NCBI GenBank assembly: GCA_006386115.1
Contig: VFIW01000105.1
Coordinates: 1-64,000 of the forward strand
From: Globisporangium splendens
Taxonomy: Eukaryota; Oomycota; Peronosporomycetes; Pythiales; Pythiaceae
Direction of reading: 5' to 3'
Length of the DNA: 64,000 nucleotides
Of this stretch, positions 27,280 to 39,012 are shown piece after piece. Position 1 is the stretch's first letter. Each line of letters starts with the position of its first letter. A program made the translations under genes and the position numbers. Under the pieces are notes generated by a model. That model did not search any database. It was given only the letters and a program-made list of their open reading frames with translations, and was not told the origin of the DNA.

Positions 27280-29178
27280 ATGGCGGAAGTGACACGAGCG
27301 CGCCGCCGGCGTGTGAAGACGCAGGTGCGGCAGGCGACGGGCGCGCTCTTCGTGGCGGTGCTCTGCGTTGCAGGCATGGCGGCGCTCTACTCGCGCGTCA
27401 CGTCTCCTTCGCGTGTGTCGTCTCGCGCGCGGTTACTTGCCGACAACTCGACCGCATCCGCCGAAGACGAAGACGAGAGCTGCGCGGACCTGCAGGACTG
27501 GGAGCTCAACGGCGGCATCGTCGTGTACATCTGCGCGCTGCTGTACCTGTTTGTTGCGCTCGCGATCATCTGCGACGACTACTTTGTGTGTGCGCTCGAG
27601 AAGATCACCGAGTCCATGAGTCTGTCACAGGACGTGGCGGGCGCGACGTTCATGGCTGCGGGCTCATCGGCACCCGAGCTCTTCGTGTCGCTCGCCGACA
27701 ACGTGTTCAAGAAGCCTGAGGAGAGTCTGGGCATCGGCACGATCGTGGGCTCGGCGATCTTCAACATCCTGATCATCATCGCGCTCTCTGCGCTGCTCGC
27801 TGGTCAGGTGCTCGTGCTCGACTGGCGTCCGCTGCTGCGCGACTCGCTCTGGTATAGCTGGGCTATCATCGTGCTCACGTACTCGGTCTGGGACGGTCAC
27901 GTCGACATATACGAGTCGGCGGCGCTCTTCGGCTCGTACGCGTGCTACATCGCGTACATGAGCCAGAACGAGCGCGTCGTGGCGGCGTGCTGCAAGCGCC
28001 CCGACGAGGTCGTGTTTAGCGGCGATGACGACAAGGCGAAGGACGGCAACAGTGAATCGCTTGAGGCAACGGTGGCAACAGACACGCAGGAAGCCGAAGA
28101 AGAGGCCGCGGCAGTGCAAGCCGCTGCGCAGATCGTTCGTTCCAACGGCAAGGAGGGGCATTCTCAGCAGCAGCGACCGTGGACCATCGACGTCGAGCGC
28201 GTGCAGGGCCATTCGAGTTCGTCCTCTGCTTCGAACCGCAAGTTGAGTGAGTCATCGTCTTCGCGCAAACTTGCGCGGTCACGTTCATCGTCGGCGCAGG
28301 ACGAGAGTGGCCGCGGCAGCGACATGCGTGCGCGCTTTGCTGAACAGTCCAAGAACCCGATTTACCAGTCGAAGTACCGCATGTTCCAGTACCATCCGAG
28401 CCTCTCGCGCCAGCACACGCAGGGCTCCCTGGAAGCTGGTACTGCTCCCGATGCGACGATGAATAAACCTACGGGTCCAGCTGCTGGTGGTGCTGCCACG
28501 GCGCACGTCGAGGTGATTTTGCCGAATGTTGAGCACATGACAGTGGAGCACGGCGACGAACCGCTCGGCGGATACTTCGACGAAGTGTTTGACATGCCCG
28601 AGACGCTGCCGGGCAAGCTCTGGTTCGCGTTCACGCGTCCGATTGTGATCATCGCGCGACTGACGATCCCGGACTGCCGATACCCGCAGTTTTCCGGGAC
28701 GTGCGGCTTCACTGCGACTTTCCTCACGGCAATCGTGTGGATCGCGTTCCTCTCGCACTACACGGTCGTGTGGGCGACCAAGTTCGGGTGCATTGCGGGC
28801 ATCCCGTCTGCACTCATGGGTCTCACGATCATCGCCGCGGGCACATCGATCCCCGACGCGCTGAGCTCGATCCTCGTGGCGCGCGACGGCCACGGCGACA
28901 TGGCGGTCTCCAACGCGCTCGGCAGCAACGTGTTCGACATCCTCCTCGGACTCGGACTGCCGTTCTTCCTCTCGAACCTCGTGTACAAGGAGCCCGTGGC
29001 CGTCGCGGGCGACGACCTGGAGCTCTCGATCTTCATCCTGTTCGGCATCCTGCTCACGCTCGTGGGGCTGCTCATCTGGAGCCGCTGGCGCCTGCGACCG
29101 CGCGTCGGCGCGTTCCTGCTGTCTCTCTACATCGTCTACGTCGTCGTCTCGTACCTGCGCGGCCTCGGCAAGATCTAA
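27280..29178 (+). CDS. K+-dependent Na+/Ca2+ exchanger (SLC24/NCKX type)
   Basis: 632 residues from the ATG; the frame is open upstream to a GTG at 27217. A first hydrophobic segment near residues 20-38 may be a signal anchor. The alpha-1 repeat (about 120-170) has GATFMAAGSSAPELFVS and GTIVGSAIFNIL. The alpha-2 repeat (about 513-567) has GLTIIAAGTSIPDALSS, GDMAVSNALGSNVFDIL. These carry the Glu and Asp that bind calcium in the family. Between them is a long Ser/Glu-rich cytosolic loop of roughly 250 residues. The family moves Ca2+ out against Na+ with K+ co-transport at the plasma or vesicle membrane. No intron is seen. Confidence 0.88.
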   Translation: MAEVTRARRRRVKTQVRQATGALFVAVLCVAGMAALYSRVTSPSRVSSRARLLADNSTASAEDEDESCADLQDWELNGGIVVYICALLYLFVALAIICDDYFVCALEKITESMSLSQDVAGATFMAAGSSAPELFVSLADNVFKKPEESLGIGTIVGSAIFNILIIIALSALLAGQVLVLDWRPLLRDSLWYSWAIIVLTYSVWDGHVDIYESAALFGSYACYIAYMSQNERVVAACCKRPDEVVFSGDDDKAKDGNSESLEATVATDTQEAEEEAAAVQAAAQIVRSNGKEGHSQQQRPWTIDVERVQGHSSSSSASNRKLSESSSSRKLARSRSSSAQDESGRGSDMRARFAEQSKNPIYQSKYRMFQYHPSLSRQHTQGSLEAGTAPDATMNKPTGPAAGGAATAHVEVILPNVEHMTVEHGDEPLGGYFDEVFDMPETLPGKLWFAFTRPIVIIARLTIPDCRYPQFSGTCGFTATFLTAIVWIAFLSHYTVVWATKFGCIAGIPSALMGLTIIAAGTSIPDALSSILVARDGHGDMAVSNALGSNVFDILLGLGLPFFLSNLVYKEPVAVAGDDLELSIFILFGILLTLVGLLIWSRWRLRPRVGAFLLSLYIVYVVVSYLRGLGKI

Positions 29179-29824
29179 GGGCAAGCAGAGTTCGTTGGCT
29201 TTGGTGTTATGATTAGGAATGTATGACCACAGAATCGCTAGAAGAAACAAACAGAGAAACTAGGAAGACGCTGATGCGACGAGTAAGGAGCGCATGGACA
29301 ACGAGAGAGGATGAACAACCGAAGTTGACCCTCCAGCCGTTGCTGAGACCAGGTGACTGTTGCGTGATGCCTTGAGCCATCAATGCACTGACGGATGGCG
29401 TGATTGACACGTCGACGAACCTGGAACAAGTGAGTCATTTGACGTTCACGCGAACCCACGCTTCCGTAATCAATGGTTCAGTGTTCTTTGTGCAGTGGGA
29501 GCGTACTTCAACCATCCATTCCACTCGCTGAGCTCTGCAGGCTCGAAAGAAAGTTGGCGAGTTCATCATATTCTACATCATATCATTTTATAGTAATGCA
29601 TCATTTCCCATTATATATGCAAACACTAAAACAATCGGAATCTTGTTGCTTCGAGATATCCATTATAACAGATTGTCAAACAAAGGGAATGATGCGTCTC
29701 GACGGAGACGACGGACGATGGGCATGAGAGCCCAACTCACCCTCTTCGGCGTGCTTCCGCAGGCGCATCTCTCTCTCTCTTTCTCTCTGTGTACACTCGG
29801 CACTCGCCAATTGACGCTGCGGCC
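29179..29824. other. Intergenic region
   Basis: About 650 bases. A pyrimidine run, (TC)n-like, lies at 29770-29787, close to the next ATG. Nothing else recognised. Confidence 0.6.
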
Positions 29825-31215
29825 ATGGCATCGTTCCAAGTCAAGCGCGGTCGCCCTGCAGTCGAGACCGCGTCTGCCGACCCGGCGATCGTTGAGCGCC
29901 GCCGCAAACAGCGCGAGCTCAAGCAGCGCTTCCGCGCACGAAAACGCGTATGCTCTCTATGAATCTATCACTTATGCTCTTTGCTTTCTCCTCACTTGTT
30001 GTTTGTCTGTGCGTACAGAACGATGTCGAGTGGATGAAGACCCAGGTGAGTCTGCTCGAGACGACGTACAGAGAGCTGTACGCGACCAAGATGGCGTCTC
30101 GCTCTTCTCCCGACTCGCCGTCGTCCGTCGCGTTCTCGCCGTCAGCTTCGACTTCGATCACGCTGCACGGCAAGTACGTCCACTCGAAGCAAGAAGGCGA
30201 GACGCTGCGGCAGCAGATCGCGGCCATGCGGCGGCGCATCTACGAGTACGAGCGCTTCATCGCCAACGTCGACGGCTACTTTATCCGATTGAACCCTCAG
30301 TCGTTTACACCACCGCTGGCACATACCGCTCTTCCTTCTGCTGGTCAACACCCTAGGCATCCACCACCAATTCTGCTCTCGGAGGACGCAGCCCAGCGCA
30401 TCGTCGCGGCGTGCTACCTCGACATTGTCCACCGCAAGTGGACAGGTACGTGCATGAGCACCGGCGCGCACATCCTCGGCTGGCGCGACAAGCGGTACGT
30501 GGACGGCCCGACGCTGCACTTCGCGCTCACCAAGCACTTCGACGGCGGCGCGGGCATCGAGCAGTTTGTCGCCAACACGTGGGAGGTGCTCACGTCCGAG
30601 CGCCTCGAGTTCGTGCGCGCCGTGCAGAAGGCCACGCTCGGCGCCAAGGTGCTGCAGGTGATCAACGACGACCTGCTGCTGCTGCAGCGCCGTGTGTTCC
30701 ACGCGCACCTGCACACCGTGTCGTGCATCAACATGCTGGCGTTCCGCACGCGGACGCCGAAGGGGTACATTGTCGGCTACAAGAGCATTAGGCTGCCGCA
30801 GGTGGAGAAAGACAAGAGCGCGTTCGTGTACGACGATGAGCAGCGCGCGATGCTCGGCTGCGATGATGCCGAACTCCAACACGTGTGGGTCGAGACGCTC
30901 CAGTACTGGGTCTTTGACGAAGACGACATCGCGTTCTCCGACGAGGAGATCTCGCACTTCATCGAGTCCGATCCCATTGGGAATAGCGACGCCGACGATG
31001 TGTCGTCGCCGTCGCCGTCGCTCATGTTCAAGAACCCGGGGCTAACCGTCGTCATGGGCGGCACAACGCACAACCGCGATGCCAACTACATCAGCTTCTT
31101 CCTCATCGAGGTCGTGTCGTGCATCATCCGGTGGGAGAACAAGGTCGCGGCCTCGAGACTGACGTTCTTGGATCTCTCCGGCGAAGAGGAAGACCAAGAT
31201 GAAGAAAGGATGTAG
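29825..31215 (+). CDS. bZIP transcription factor, two exons (second type, paralogue 5)
   Basis: Exons 29825-29947 and 30019-31215 around a 71-base GT-AG intron (GTATGC to TACAG) give 439 residues. The intron falls in phase 0 just after the basic region ERRRKQRELKQRFRARKR; the zipper NDVEWMKTQVSLLE starts exon 2. In register with the heptads, the position of the invariant Asn is Gln, while the Arg is kept. A second coiled coil (about residues 95-115) and a C-terminal domain with WRDKRYVDGPTLHFAL and ANTWEVLTSERLEF follow. A START-like helix-grip fold is possible but not shown. It converges on the next gene with 93 bases between stops. Confidence 0.72.
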
Positions 31216-31308
31216 TCCCATTTTCAAGCACAAATCGACTTTGAAAGTTAAAATACAGAATCGCATTCATTAGACGACAACAACGGTGAAGAAAGAGGAA
31301 CGTCAGGG

Positions 31309-32803
31309 TCAACACGAAAACATGAGCGGAGGTTGTTGCATCCACGTGCTGCTGCTGTCCACCTGTTCTACGCGGCTACCGCTCTCGCGAGCTTCTAAGG
31401 AAGAAAAAGTAGGTGGATCCCAGCCGTCTGCTGTCGCTGTTGTCGTCGCTGTCGTCTCCATGAGAGCGTCCAAGTCCAAGTCCTCCCTCGGCTCCGGATT
31501 GTCTTCACCTCGTAGGATGAAATTCGGGCCGATAACCTCGTGCTCCCACTTCAGCGACAGCAGCAGCACCTCGGCCGACCAGTATCGACTGCTCGCGCCA
31601 TGGGCGGGCACGGCGCCGACAAACGCGCCATTGACGTTCTCACCGTTCGAGCCGTGCTCTTGCCAGATGCACCAGCTGAACTTGTCGAGCCAGACCTTGC
31701 GGTCCGTGATGCCGACGGACGCGAGCACGTCCTTCTCGTCGCGCTCGTGGAGCCGCTCCGGGTCGAGGCCGTAGAACACCATGACGTAGCCGTTCTCGAT
31801 CTCGAAGAGCGTGATGAGCAAGATGCTGCGCACGAGCACGACGGTGTTTTCCGACTCCTTGGCTTCGTACTCCTGGTAGATCACGACGTTGTTCTCATCC
31901 ACGCGCTGAGCGACCTCGCAGTGCATCTTCATGCTCGGCGAGTAGAACGTCTGGAGCTTCTCGGGCGACGCGAGCACGGGCCACGTCCGCGCCGCGATCT
32001 CGTGCGTCGTGATGTTGGGAAACACCTTTTGCAGCGAAAACTTGAGCAGGTTGTCGTCGACGCGGCGCTGATCGGCCCAGCCGCACACGGCACCGCCCGT
32101 GGAATTGTAGTTCTCTCCCTCGGAGAACGTCACGATCTTGGCGTACACTTCGCGGCCAATGTCGTAGCACTCGTCCACCGTCAGCGGACGCTTCATGCGG
32201 ACCGGACATCTTACGCGAAAGTCCCGTAGCACGCGCGCACGCCGCTGGGCGTCGTCGTACGCCACGTGCTCCGAGTCAACGAGCAACTGCACGCGGCACT
32301 GGAACTTGACGTGCAGGTCGTGGAGCTTGCGCAGCGCGCGGTGCTCATTTCTGAGCTCGTCGTGCACCGCCGCGAGCTGCTGCAGTCGGTAGCGAAAGTC
32401 ACTGGAGCTGTGGATCACCGTCATCGTGTCATCGTGAATGCCGTCGTCACCATTGTCAGCATGCTTGAGTGCTCGCATCTGCGTCTTGTAGCTCGTCTCG
32501 AGCGTCGCGACCTCGGCACGCAGCACCTCCAGCACATTCTGAAGAGACAATCACATAGAACAACACACTGTGAGAAGGACCACGGGCCAACCAGCGTGCA
32601 ACGTCGGACTTTCGACGTACGAGTTTGCGGTAGTAAGACTTTTGCGCGTTCACGCGGTTCTGTTCGCGGCGGCGCCCAAGGTCGCGGTACGTGGTTTTGT
32701 GCTTTGGTGCGTTAACTCGCGCATTGTCCTCATCAGCACTCAGCGGAGTCTTCTTGCTCTTCGTCCTGTTCTTTTGCGTCGAAGCCGAAGAAGCAGACGG
32801 CAT
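31309..32803 (-). CDS. bZIP transcription factor, two exons (second type, paralogue 6)
   Basis: Exon 1 is 32621-32803 and exon 2 is 31309-32538; the 82-base intron is GT-AG (GTACGT to TTCAG) in phase 0. The protein has about 470 residues. Basic region: GRRREQNRVNAQKSYYRKL, joined to the zipper NVLEVLRAEVATLETSY. Counting back from the leucines, the Asn is present but the invariant Arg is Tyr. A further helix leads into a C-terminal domain with GGAVCGWADQRRVDDNLLKFSLQKVFP and ARTWPVLASPEKLQTF, clearly related to that of paralogue 5. An acidic end follows. Confidence 0.75.
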
Positions 32804-34170
32804 TTTCTGTGACGACGGACGTGAATTCTCAGCCACGAGCCAATCGCGGGACTGGAGTCGACAATTGAGCTGATGGATTCTGGTCTTTTGGAGAGCTACA
32901 GAGAGGCTCTGGAACCGTGCGGAGGATGGCGCATAGCACTTGGAACAAAGCGCGCTGTGCGTGTGCGCCAGTAGTGCGTCGTACAGTACTGTTTACAGTA
33001 CGCATCATATGCTGAGGAGCCAAACAATGACACTCGTTTCCCCCGTACAAATTAATACCCTGCGTATGCAACATCCGTCATCAATGGGAATGTATCGGAT
33101 TGAACCTGTTCGAGTTGATGGACACGTCCTTTTTTGCACAAGGGAGATGACATTCAGTCGCTCATCATTGGAGTTGTGCTTGTTCAACGATCGAAGCGAC
33201 ACCAGCTGATGAGAGGGATAGAAAAAGGGGACAAGATGTACTGTCTCTTGGTGTCGACCCTCTCCCCATATGTATTAACTTCACTATGGTCTCTGACTCT
33301 CTCAAAGGGGATTTGGTATCTTTCTTTTTGGCAGTTTGTCCCTTTACATGGTGCCACAGGGGATTCTGAGATTTCTGTGTTGACGCTGCCTCTTTAACAG
33401 CGACTGGGCAGCTCCGGCGCATTGTTGTCCAGGACTCGAGGTTTCTATTTCGCTTGCTGCAGTTACACACGCCTTCACCGCGTTTAGTTTGTTTGACAAG
33501 TGCCGTTCAAGCAAGAAACAGCCAGTCTCGACACCTTTTGCACGATCCCTTCCCCTTTAAAGGACAGCGCCTAGAGCTCAGCAACACTGTATCAAGATGA
33601 TGAGGTGACGACCGCCGTGGTCTCGAGTTCGTTTCCATCGACTGCTTTGCTGCCTTATGGGAAGCAGCCTCCACTAGCATCGATTTCTATCTCTATATGG
33701 CACGCCATGTGCTTTTTGCGTGGCAACAGTTTGCTTCCCAGTGTTTGCAACTATAACATTATAGCAATACCCTGAGCGTTCCGTGATGTCATTTCGTGTG
33801 ATCTCTGTATTCTGTTTTTCTTATACTGTATGATACGTCTGGTTTGCATTGGATTGATGTGCGTGTGCGTGTGTGTGTGTGTCTGCGGCAAATGGCCGAG
33901 GCGCGATCATCGAAATGGCTCGCAAGGCGGGGGACGTGTGTTCATGGTACATTCCCCATCGCGAGTTGACAGAGTAGATGTGGTTCGCAAAGGGACCTCG
34001 CTGCCTGCCGTGGAGACGAGTACCTTGGTGGAGGTCATCGACCTTCTCTCTGCAACCTGCAAGCGTAGCGTACGTTGGACGTGTCGAAGCACTTCGTGAT
34101 GCTTCCTGCCTTCTTGTCTACCGTTGCAGCCACGTCACACACTTTCTGGTGCTTCTTCTGGTCTCCCACT
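32804..34170. other. Intergenic region
   Basis: About 1.4 kb with a short (GT)n-like run at 33855-33882. No gene recognised. It should include the promoter of paralogue 6 and whatever lies past the end of the truncated paralogue 7. Confidence 0.6.
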
Positions 34171-34846
34171 TCACGTCTCCCTGGGCCAAACCCACCAGAG
34201 GGCTTCAACCTGCAGCGTTGACGGGCGAACGTCGATAAACTCATTCATACTAGGACACGACTCGTGATCAGCAGCGTCCTGAAGCCACTGCTCTTGCACG
34301 TGGTGCTGGAAGTTTATGTGCACGTCGAGCAGTTCCTGCAGCGCGAGGCGTTCCTGTTCTAGTTCTCGATGCGCCGCTTGGAGCTCCTGGAGTTGGACGC
34401 GATAGTTGGCTTGAGCATCACTTGTAACCGGCATGCTGGTGTTGTTGAACATGGCATACAACTTGTCCATGTCCTGTGAGACTGCGCTCTGGTCCTCCTT
34501 CTTGGCCTCGAGAATCTTTTCCAGGGACACGACTTCGGCGCGCAAGGTCTCGAGTGTCCTCTGTTCGTCGACACAAACCCACACAAACATTGTGAATACT
34601 CAGTCCTCTCTTCAAATGAGCGTCAACAAGCGGGAAGAAGAAGTGAGAAAAGCAACGTACGAGCTTTCGGTAGTAGGACTTTTGCGCGTTCACGCGGTTC
34701 TGCGCTCTCCTCCGCTCGATGTTCTTGTACGTGGCCTTCTTGGCGCGCTGCAGACTGCTGGTCGCCGCATTGTGGCCCGCGGCGTCTTTGACCGTCGGCG
34801 GGAACGTCATGGCCGCGGCGCTGTGCATGTGCACGTTCGGGATCAT
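34171..34846 (-). CDS. Short bZIP protein without C-terminal domain (second type, paralogue 7)
   Basis: Exon 1 is 34661-34846 and exon 2 is 34171-34560; the intron is 100 bases (GTACGT to AACAG), in the same phase and place as in paralogue 6. The protein has about 191 residues. The basic region ERRRAQNRVNAQKSYYRKL is nearly the same as paralogue 6, again with Tyr for Arg, followed by RTLETLRAEVVSLEKIL and a second helix. It stops where the C-terminal domain of paralogues 5 and 6 would begin; no remnant of that domain was found downstream. It is either a decaying copy or a natural short dimerising partner. Confidence 0.6.
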
Positions 34847-37136
34847 GGTGGGGATGCCGCGGAATCAAAAGTGCGGAGACGAAGCGAACTAGAGAAACAA
34901 AGACGCGAGGTCACAGGACGCAGATGCAGAAGTGAGCCGACTGTTGCTGTACCGGTACGCAGAGCGAAGCGCCCGTCTAGTCCACTCGTGTGCGTCACGC
35001 TTGGTACCCTCTCGTACTGTATGTGTGCGTTGTTAGCAACCGAGTCCTGCAGCGTAAGAACCGCGTTTGATTGCTCGCTAATCTCCCTATAGCAGGGGCA
35101 AACAACGGCTTTCATCCAGTGTACACTGTCAGCTGTCGGTTGTGGGTCCTGATTGCAAACACAACGCGGCCCTGCTGTGTGTACACACAGCAGCTTTGCG
35201 CATGACGCACGAGTTTGTGTTCACTGGGGGCGGCTGACTGGAGCGAGGGTGGGGGACAGGAGGGAGTTCGCCAGTTCGCAGTAAAAGCGCGGCCGGCGTT
35301 CGCCAGCTGCTCGGCGCGGTGCATTCTGAGCCACACATGCCGCGGTCCGCAATCGCAGATACAAAACCAACTTTCCAATTTGGCCGGTTGTTGCTACTGT
35401 ACACGCAAGCAAATGGAGCGAAAATGCGAGCAGGTGCGACACGGCGTCAATTCACGAACAACAGAACGTCAGGATGTACACAGAACATCCTGTTGGGCGG
35501 TTGCGCCACCCAGAGGGAGATGCGCGCGCTCTGGATGACGGACGCCATGTGCGCTGGAGAGTGTGTTCTTGTTGAAGGCTCTGAGTTTGCAGCACATGGA
35601 GTTAATTGCGCGCATGTTGCTCAGATGCCACACGCCCGTGGAGATGTCAACGCCATTGTTGAACACTGTCAACGAACATGCACTCTCTGCCAATATGCGC
35701 ACCCTGGCCGCGCCTGCTCAACCTTGCTTCTGCACGGTGCAAGTGCTTTTAGTTGGCAATTTGTCATTGTAGCAGTTAAGTCCATACTGTAGCTGAAGCA
35801 CATCCTGTACACAGAAGGCCGCAAGTGTAGGAATGACGCGCACTGAATGTTGATGGGCCCGCGACTGTCGGAGTATCAAGTCACAGTGGACACACACCTC
35901 AACGCCAACTTTTGATTGCTTAGTTACTCACACAGCACCACTGTCCTGCAATTCGTACACCCAATTCTTTATTTTTCTCCGTTTCGGCTGAGCCCCAAAC
36001 TTGATTGCTTATGGGTGTACAGGCGCTGAGTTTCCGTTTCGGCATCTGGATCTCGAAGCCATTGTTGACACGCGTGCTTCTCTATAAATCGGTCGTCGAC
36101 AGCCTCGTGCATGAAGACCCCGTCGACACCCAGAAAATCAGTGGATTACAGAACTCCCAGCCGCTGGCATTCAATCAAGACATGTACTTGCGTGCGTTAC
36201 CACAGCGGGACGTGTGAGTATACTGCATATGTCGTCGCTGATTAGAAGTGCATGCACTTGCTCGCGTTAGCCTTTATTAGACAGCGTAGGTGTGGATACT
36301 TTTTGCTGGAGCTTTCCTTCGCTGTTTACACCCGTTTTTCTGACTCTCTCTCAGTGTAAAGCCATGCTGCACTCAGTTTGACCCAGTGTGCCATGTTTAC
36401 CCCACTCATTTGCCCACTCATGTGCTTGGAGAGAAATGATGACTCCCATATGATGTCACACTACGAAAACGCATTGCGCATAATTCACGTCTTTTTAATG
36501 AGAGATTGACTGCTGATACAGATTAGGGTTCGTGGTTGAAGAGAACGTTCGGATAACATTCTTCGATGCGCACTGCTGTGTCTTTTTCTGTGCCAGCTTT
36601 TATCCGGTCGCGGCAGATGTGTATACCAGGTAGTATGCCAGTTTAGTGGGCAGCTCCCTCTTCCGGTCATTTCGAGCTTATCGCCGCTGGCACGGAAGCG
36701 AGTCAAAGTGGCGCGGAAAACGAAAACAGTGCGCATGCACCGTTTTCTTTCGCGCACACGACGCGAACCATCCCCTTTGTCAATCCCTCCGTTGTCACCG
36801 AGCACGTCGGGTGCGTCTGAAGCGTCCGAGACAACTGAATGCGATGAGAAACGCGTCCCTCGAAAGCCGCTACAGCGGGAAAAGCAACGCGCGGCGAGCA
36901 ACCGAAAGCAGCCACCTCCGTCAACCAATCCCAGGACGTCCGATGTCTCTTGTGCGGGAGATGGAAGCTCCAGGAGCGACTTCGAGAGAGAGGACACAAA
37001 TCCCTGGACGATAAGAAAACCAACAAGATCATGTGTCGCATGATTTGGAGTATTTTCGGTTGCAAACGAGGACATCGACCGAAGAACGGAATAAGAGAGT
37101 TAAACATGCAAAGCACAGCATGTCAAGACTTACACC
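34847..37136. other. Region without a convincing gene
   Basis: About 2.3 kb. Open frames at 36485-37075 (minus) and 36708-37043 (plus) overlap each other and show no known domain or clear codon bias. Near 36615 a sequence resembling a gypsy primer-site edge (TACCAGGTAGTATGCC) occurs, but no LTR follows. No feature is claimed. Confidence 0.5.
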
Positions 37137-37532
37137 TGTTGAAACGGGACAGCCCGTTACACGGCGTACACGTGCGTTGAGGAAGCGCAGGAGAGAAGAA
37201 GGGCACAGCGGTAACGCTGTGTCCAAAAAGAATGGAGCTATGTGTAGTAACGTGCAAAAAGAGATGTGAATTGAAATCTTCAGGTCTGAAATGCGAATCT
37301 GATGGGTTGTTCCTACGGTGTCTCCGATTGGTAGACAGTCGGGTGTCCAATCCGACTGTCATCCAATGAGATCAAACTTTAATGGAATGTTCTTGTTGGC
37401 TAAGAAAATGCAACTGGCTGCATAGAGTGTTCATGGGTTAACGGGTGTGTTTGGAGAGAGTGGCAGAACCCGTGTGGGTGTGACCCACACTCTCTGGACC
37501 CAAGAATCCATGTAATGGGAAGCCCCATTACA
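37137..37532 (-). repeat. Family C LTR, 3' LTR
   Basis: A 396-base copy of the LTR at 14224-14616. The left end is altered (TGTTGAAACGGGAC for TGTAACGAGAC). The right end is TGTAATGGGAAGCCCCATTACA, an inverted repeat. The sequence that follows, purine-rich on the minus strand, fits a polypurine tract, so this is the 3' LTR of a minus-strand element. Confidence 0.8.
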
Positions 37533-37739
37533 TCATCCCACGTAAAGCGATTGGTCATGTAGAAACGCGTACGCGACCAATCCCTCTGGATTCTTCTGTG
37601 TTCTTTGGTGTTCTTCCGTGTTCGGAAGAACTGAACGCAGGAGAGAACTCTCTGCGGGCTGGTTTGCCGAGGTGCTGTGCGCCCCAGCAGTAAAGAATTG
37701 CCCAATCGCCGCAACTTGTAGGAGGTGAACCTCGTACAG

Positions 37740-38287
37740 ATGTCTTCGATCGACAGCGACGCTGTCGACTACGACTCAAGTTGTGAGGAGGAAACTCCTT
37801 ACAATGCTCCTTTGAAACGCATCACGACGACTGTCGAGCGTGATGATCGAGCGGAAGAAGCAAAGCCTTCTTCCGGAGCGAAGCGTTCATTGCCTGCGGC
37901 TCTGTTGGGTGAACGTGCACAGAAAAAGCATCGTGAGGAGGAAGCTCCTCACGGAAAAGCGAGTGGAACTATCGCAGCGGTTGACATTTCCAATGGTGAT
38001 GCATCAGATCGCACTGCGGCAGGGAACCTCGCGCAAGGAGGATTAGCATCAGCTGATCCTGACTTAGTGAATGCAGCGAGAGGAGAATACCTCTCGCTGG
38101 ACGTACCCAATGGTGAATTGGGTACTGTTGACCCACTCGAGGGCATGCTCCTCGACGTGGCATCCGAGACTGATGCGCAGGTTACTGCGTCATCGGGAAA
38201 CAGCGTGTCGCCACGCTCTCTTGCCTTTCCGGCAGAGCAAAAGGATCCGGTGACGGGCCCTTCTGAAGGGATGGATTTCATCCCTTC
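37740..38287 (+). pseudogene. Plus-strand accessory ORF of family C, truncated
   Basis: An ATG 208 bases from the 3' LTR opens a frame of about 182 codons, rich in Asp, Glu, Ser and Ala, with no known domain. It is cut by the family A LTR at 38288 and by chance stays open to 38384. Its place, beside the 3' LTR and pointing into the element, is the same as that of the accessory frames in families A and B. The opposite pol-coding part is not present because the element is broken here. Confidence 0.5.
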
Positions 38288-38936
38288 TGTAAGAGGGCGC
38301 TGTTCCAAACAGTCCCTCAAACACGGCACACACGCTTGTGCGACGAGGAAGCGATCCCGACTTGGAGGGAGGAAGAAGACTTGAGGGCTTGAGAGAAAAT
38401 TTGCAACTGAATTAAAAAGGTTATGGTTCCTGTCGCTACTTGTAAATGAACCCCAAGGGGTCCTACACGTTTTATAACGAAAACCTAAACATACACAATA
38501 AAACCTATGAATCCGATATATAAAACCTTGGGTACACTGAGGTTGAACCTACGGGATCTTCGAGAAGCTTGAACTTGAAGTCCCGTGGAAAATTCCCTGC
38601 AAAGTGATTGGCTACAGCCACTCACTTTAGGTGGCAGAGACACGTTGGTCTCATCACCTGTGCAGTTTCCCAAGTAGGAACCACCACTCAGTACTTGATT
38701 AGTACATGGATGTCATCACTCTGTACTGATTAGTACATGTGAACAACATTCTGCGCTGATCAGCACAGAGAGCGCTCGTGACGTCATGGGGTGACGTCAC
38801 ATGTGCATGTGGGGACTGTCGTACTGTAATACCTTTGTTATTTGTCTCTCCACAATGCACACTGAAGGTGGTGTGTGGCACACTAGATCTGGGAACAGAT
38901 CCACCTTCATGTAATGGCTAGGTATAGCCCATTACA
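38288..38936 (-). repeat. Family A LTR, 3' LTR of element 4
   Basis: A 649-base LTR, TGTAAG to ATTACA, very close to that at 12234-12885. It interrupts the family C frame. The TGACGTCA pair is at 38779-38786 and 38792-38799. Confidence 0.85.
38779..38799. promoter_or_regulatory. Paired CRE-like sites in LTR
   Basis: Third instance of two TGACGTCA palindromes 13 bases apart, conserved although the surrounding LTR bases differ. Confidence 0.6.
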
Positions 38937-39012
38937 TCATCCCCTCCTTAAAGTCGCAAGTACCTTGCGTACTTTTGCAGACCTTTCGGAGCAGTTCACT
39001 TTCCAATCGGCC

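Noticed and set aside
36610..36640. Primer-binding-site-like TACCAGGTAGTATGCC
   Set aside because: No LTR end or gag frame at the right distance on either side.
36485..37075. 196-codon minus-strand open frame, overlapped by a plus-strand frame at 36708-37043
   Set aside because: No domain, no neighbour homology, mixed composition; both look like chance frames in GC-rich DNA.
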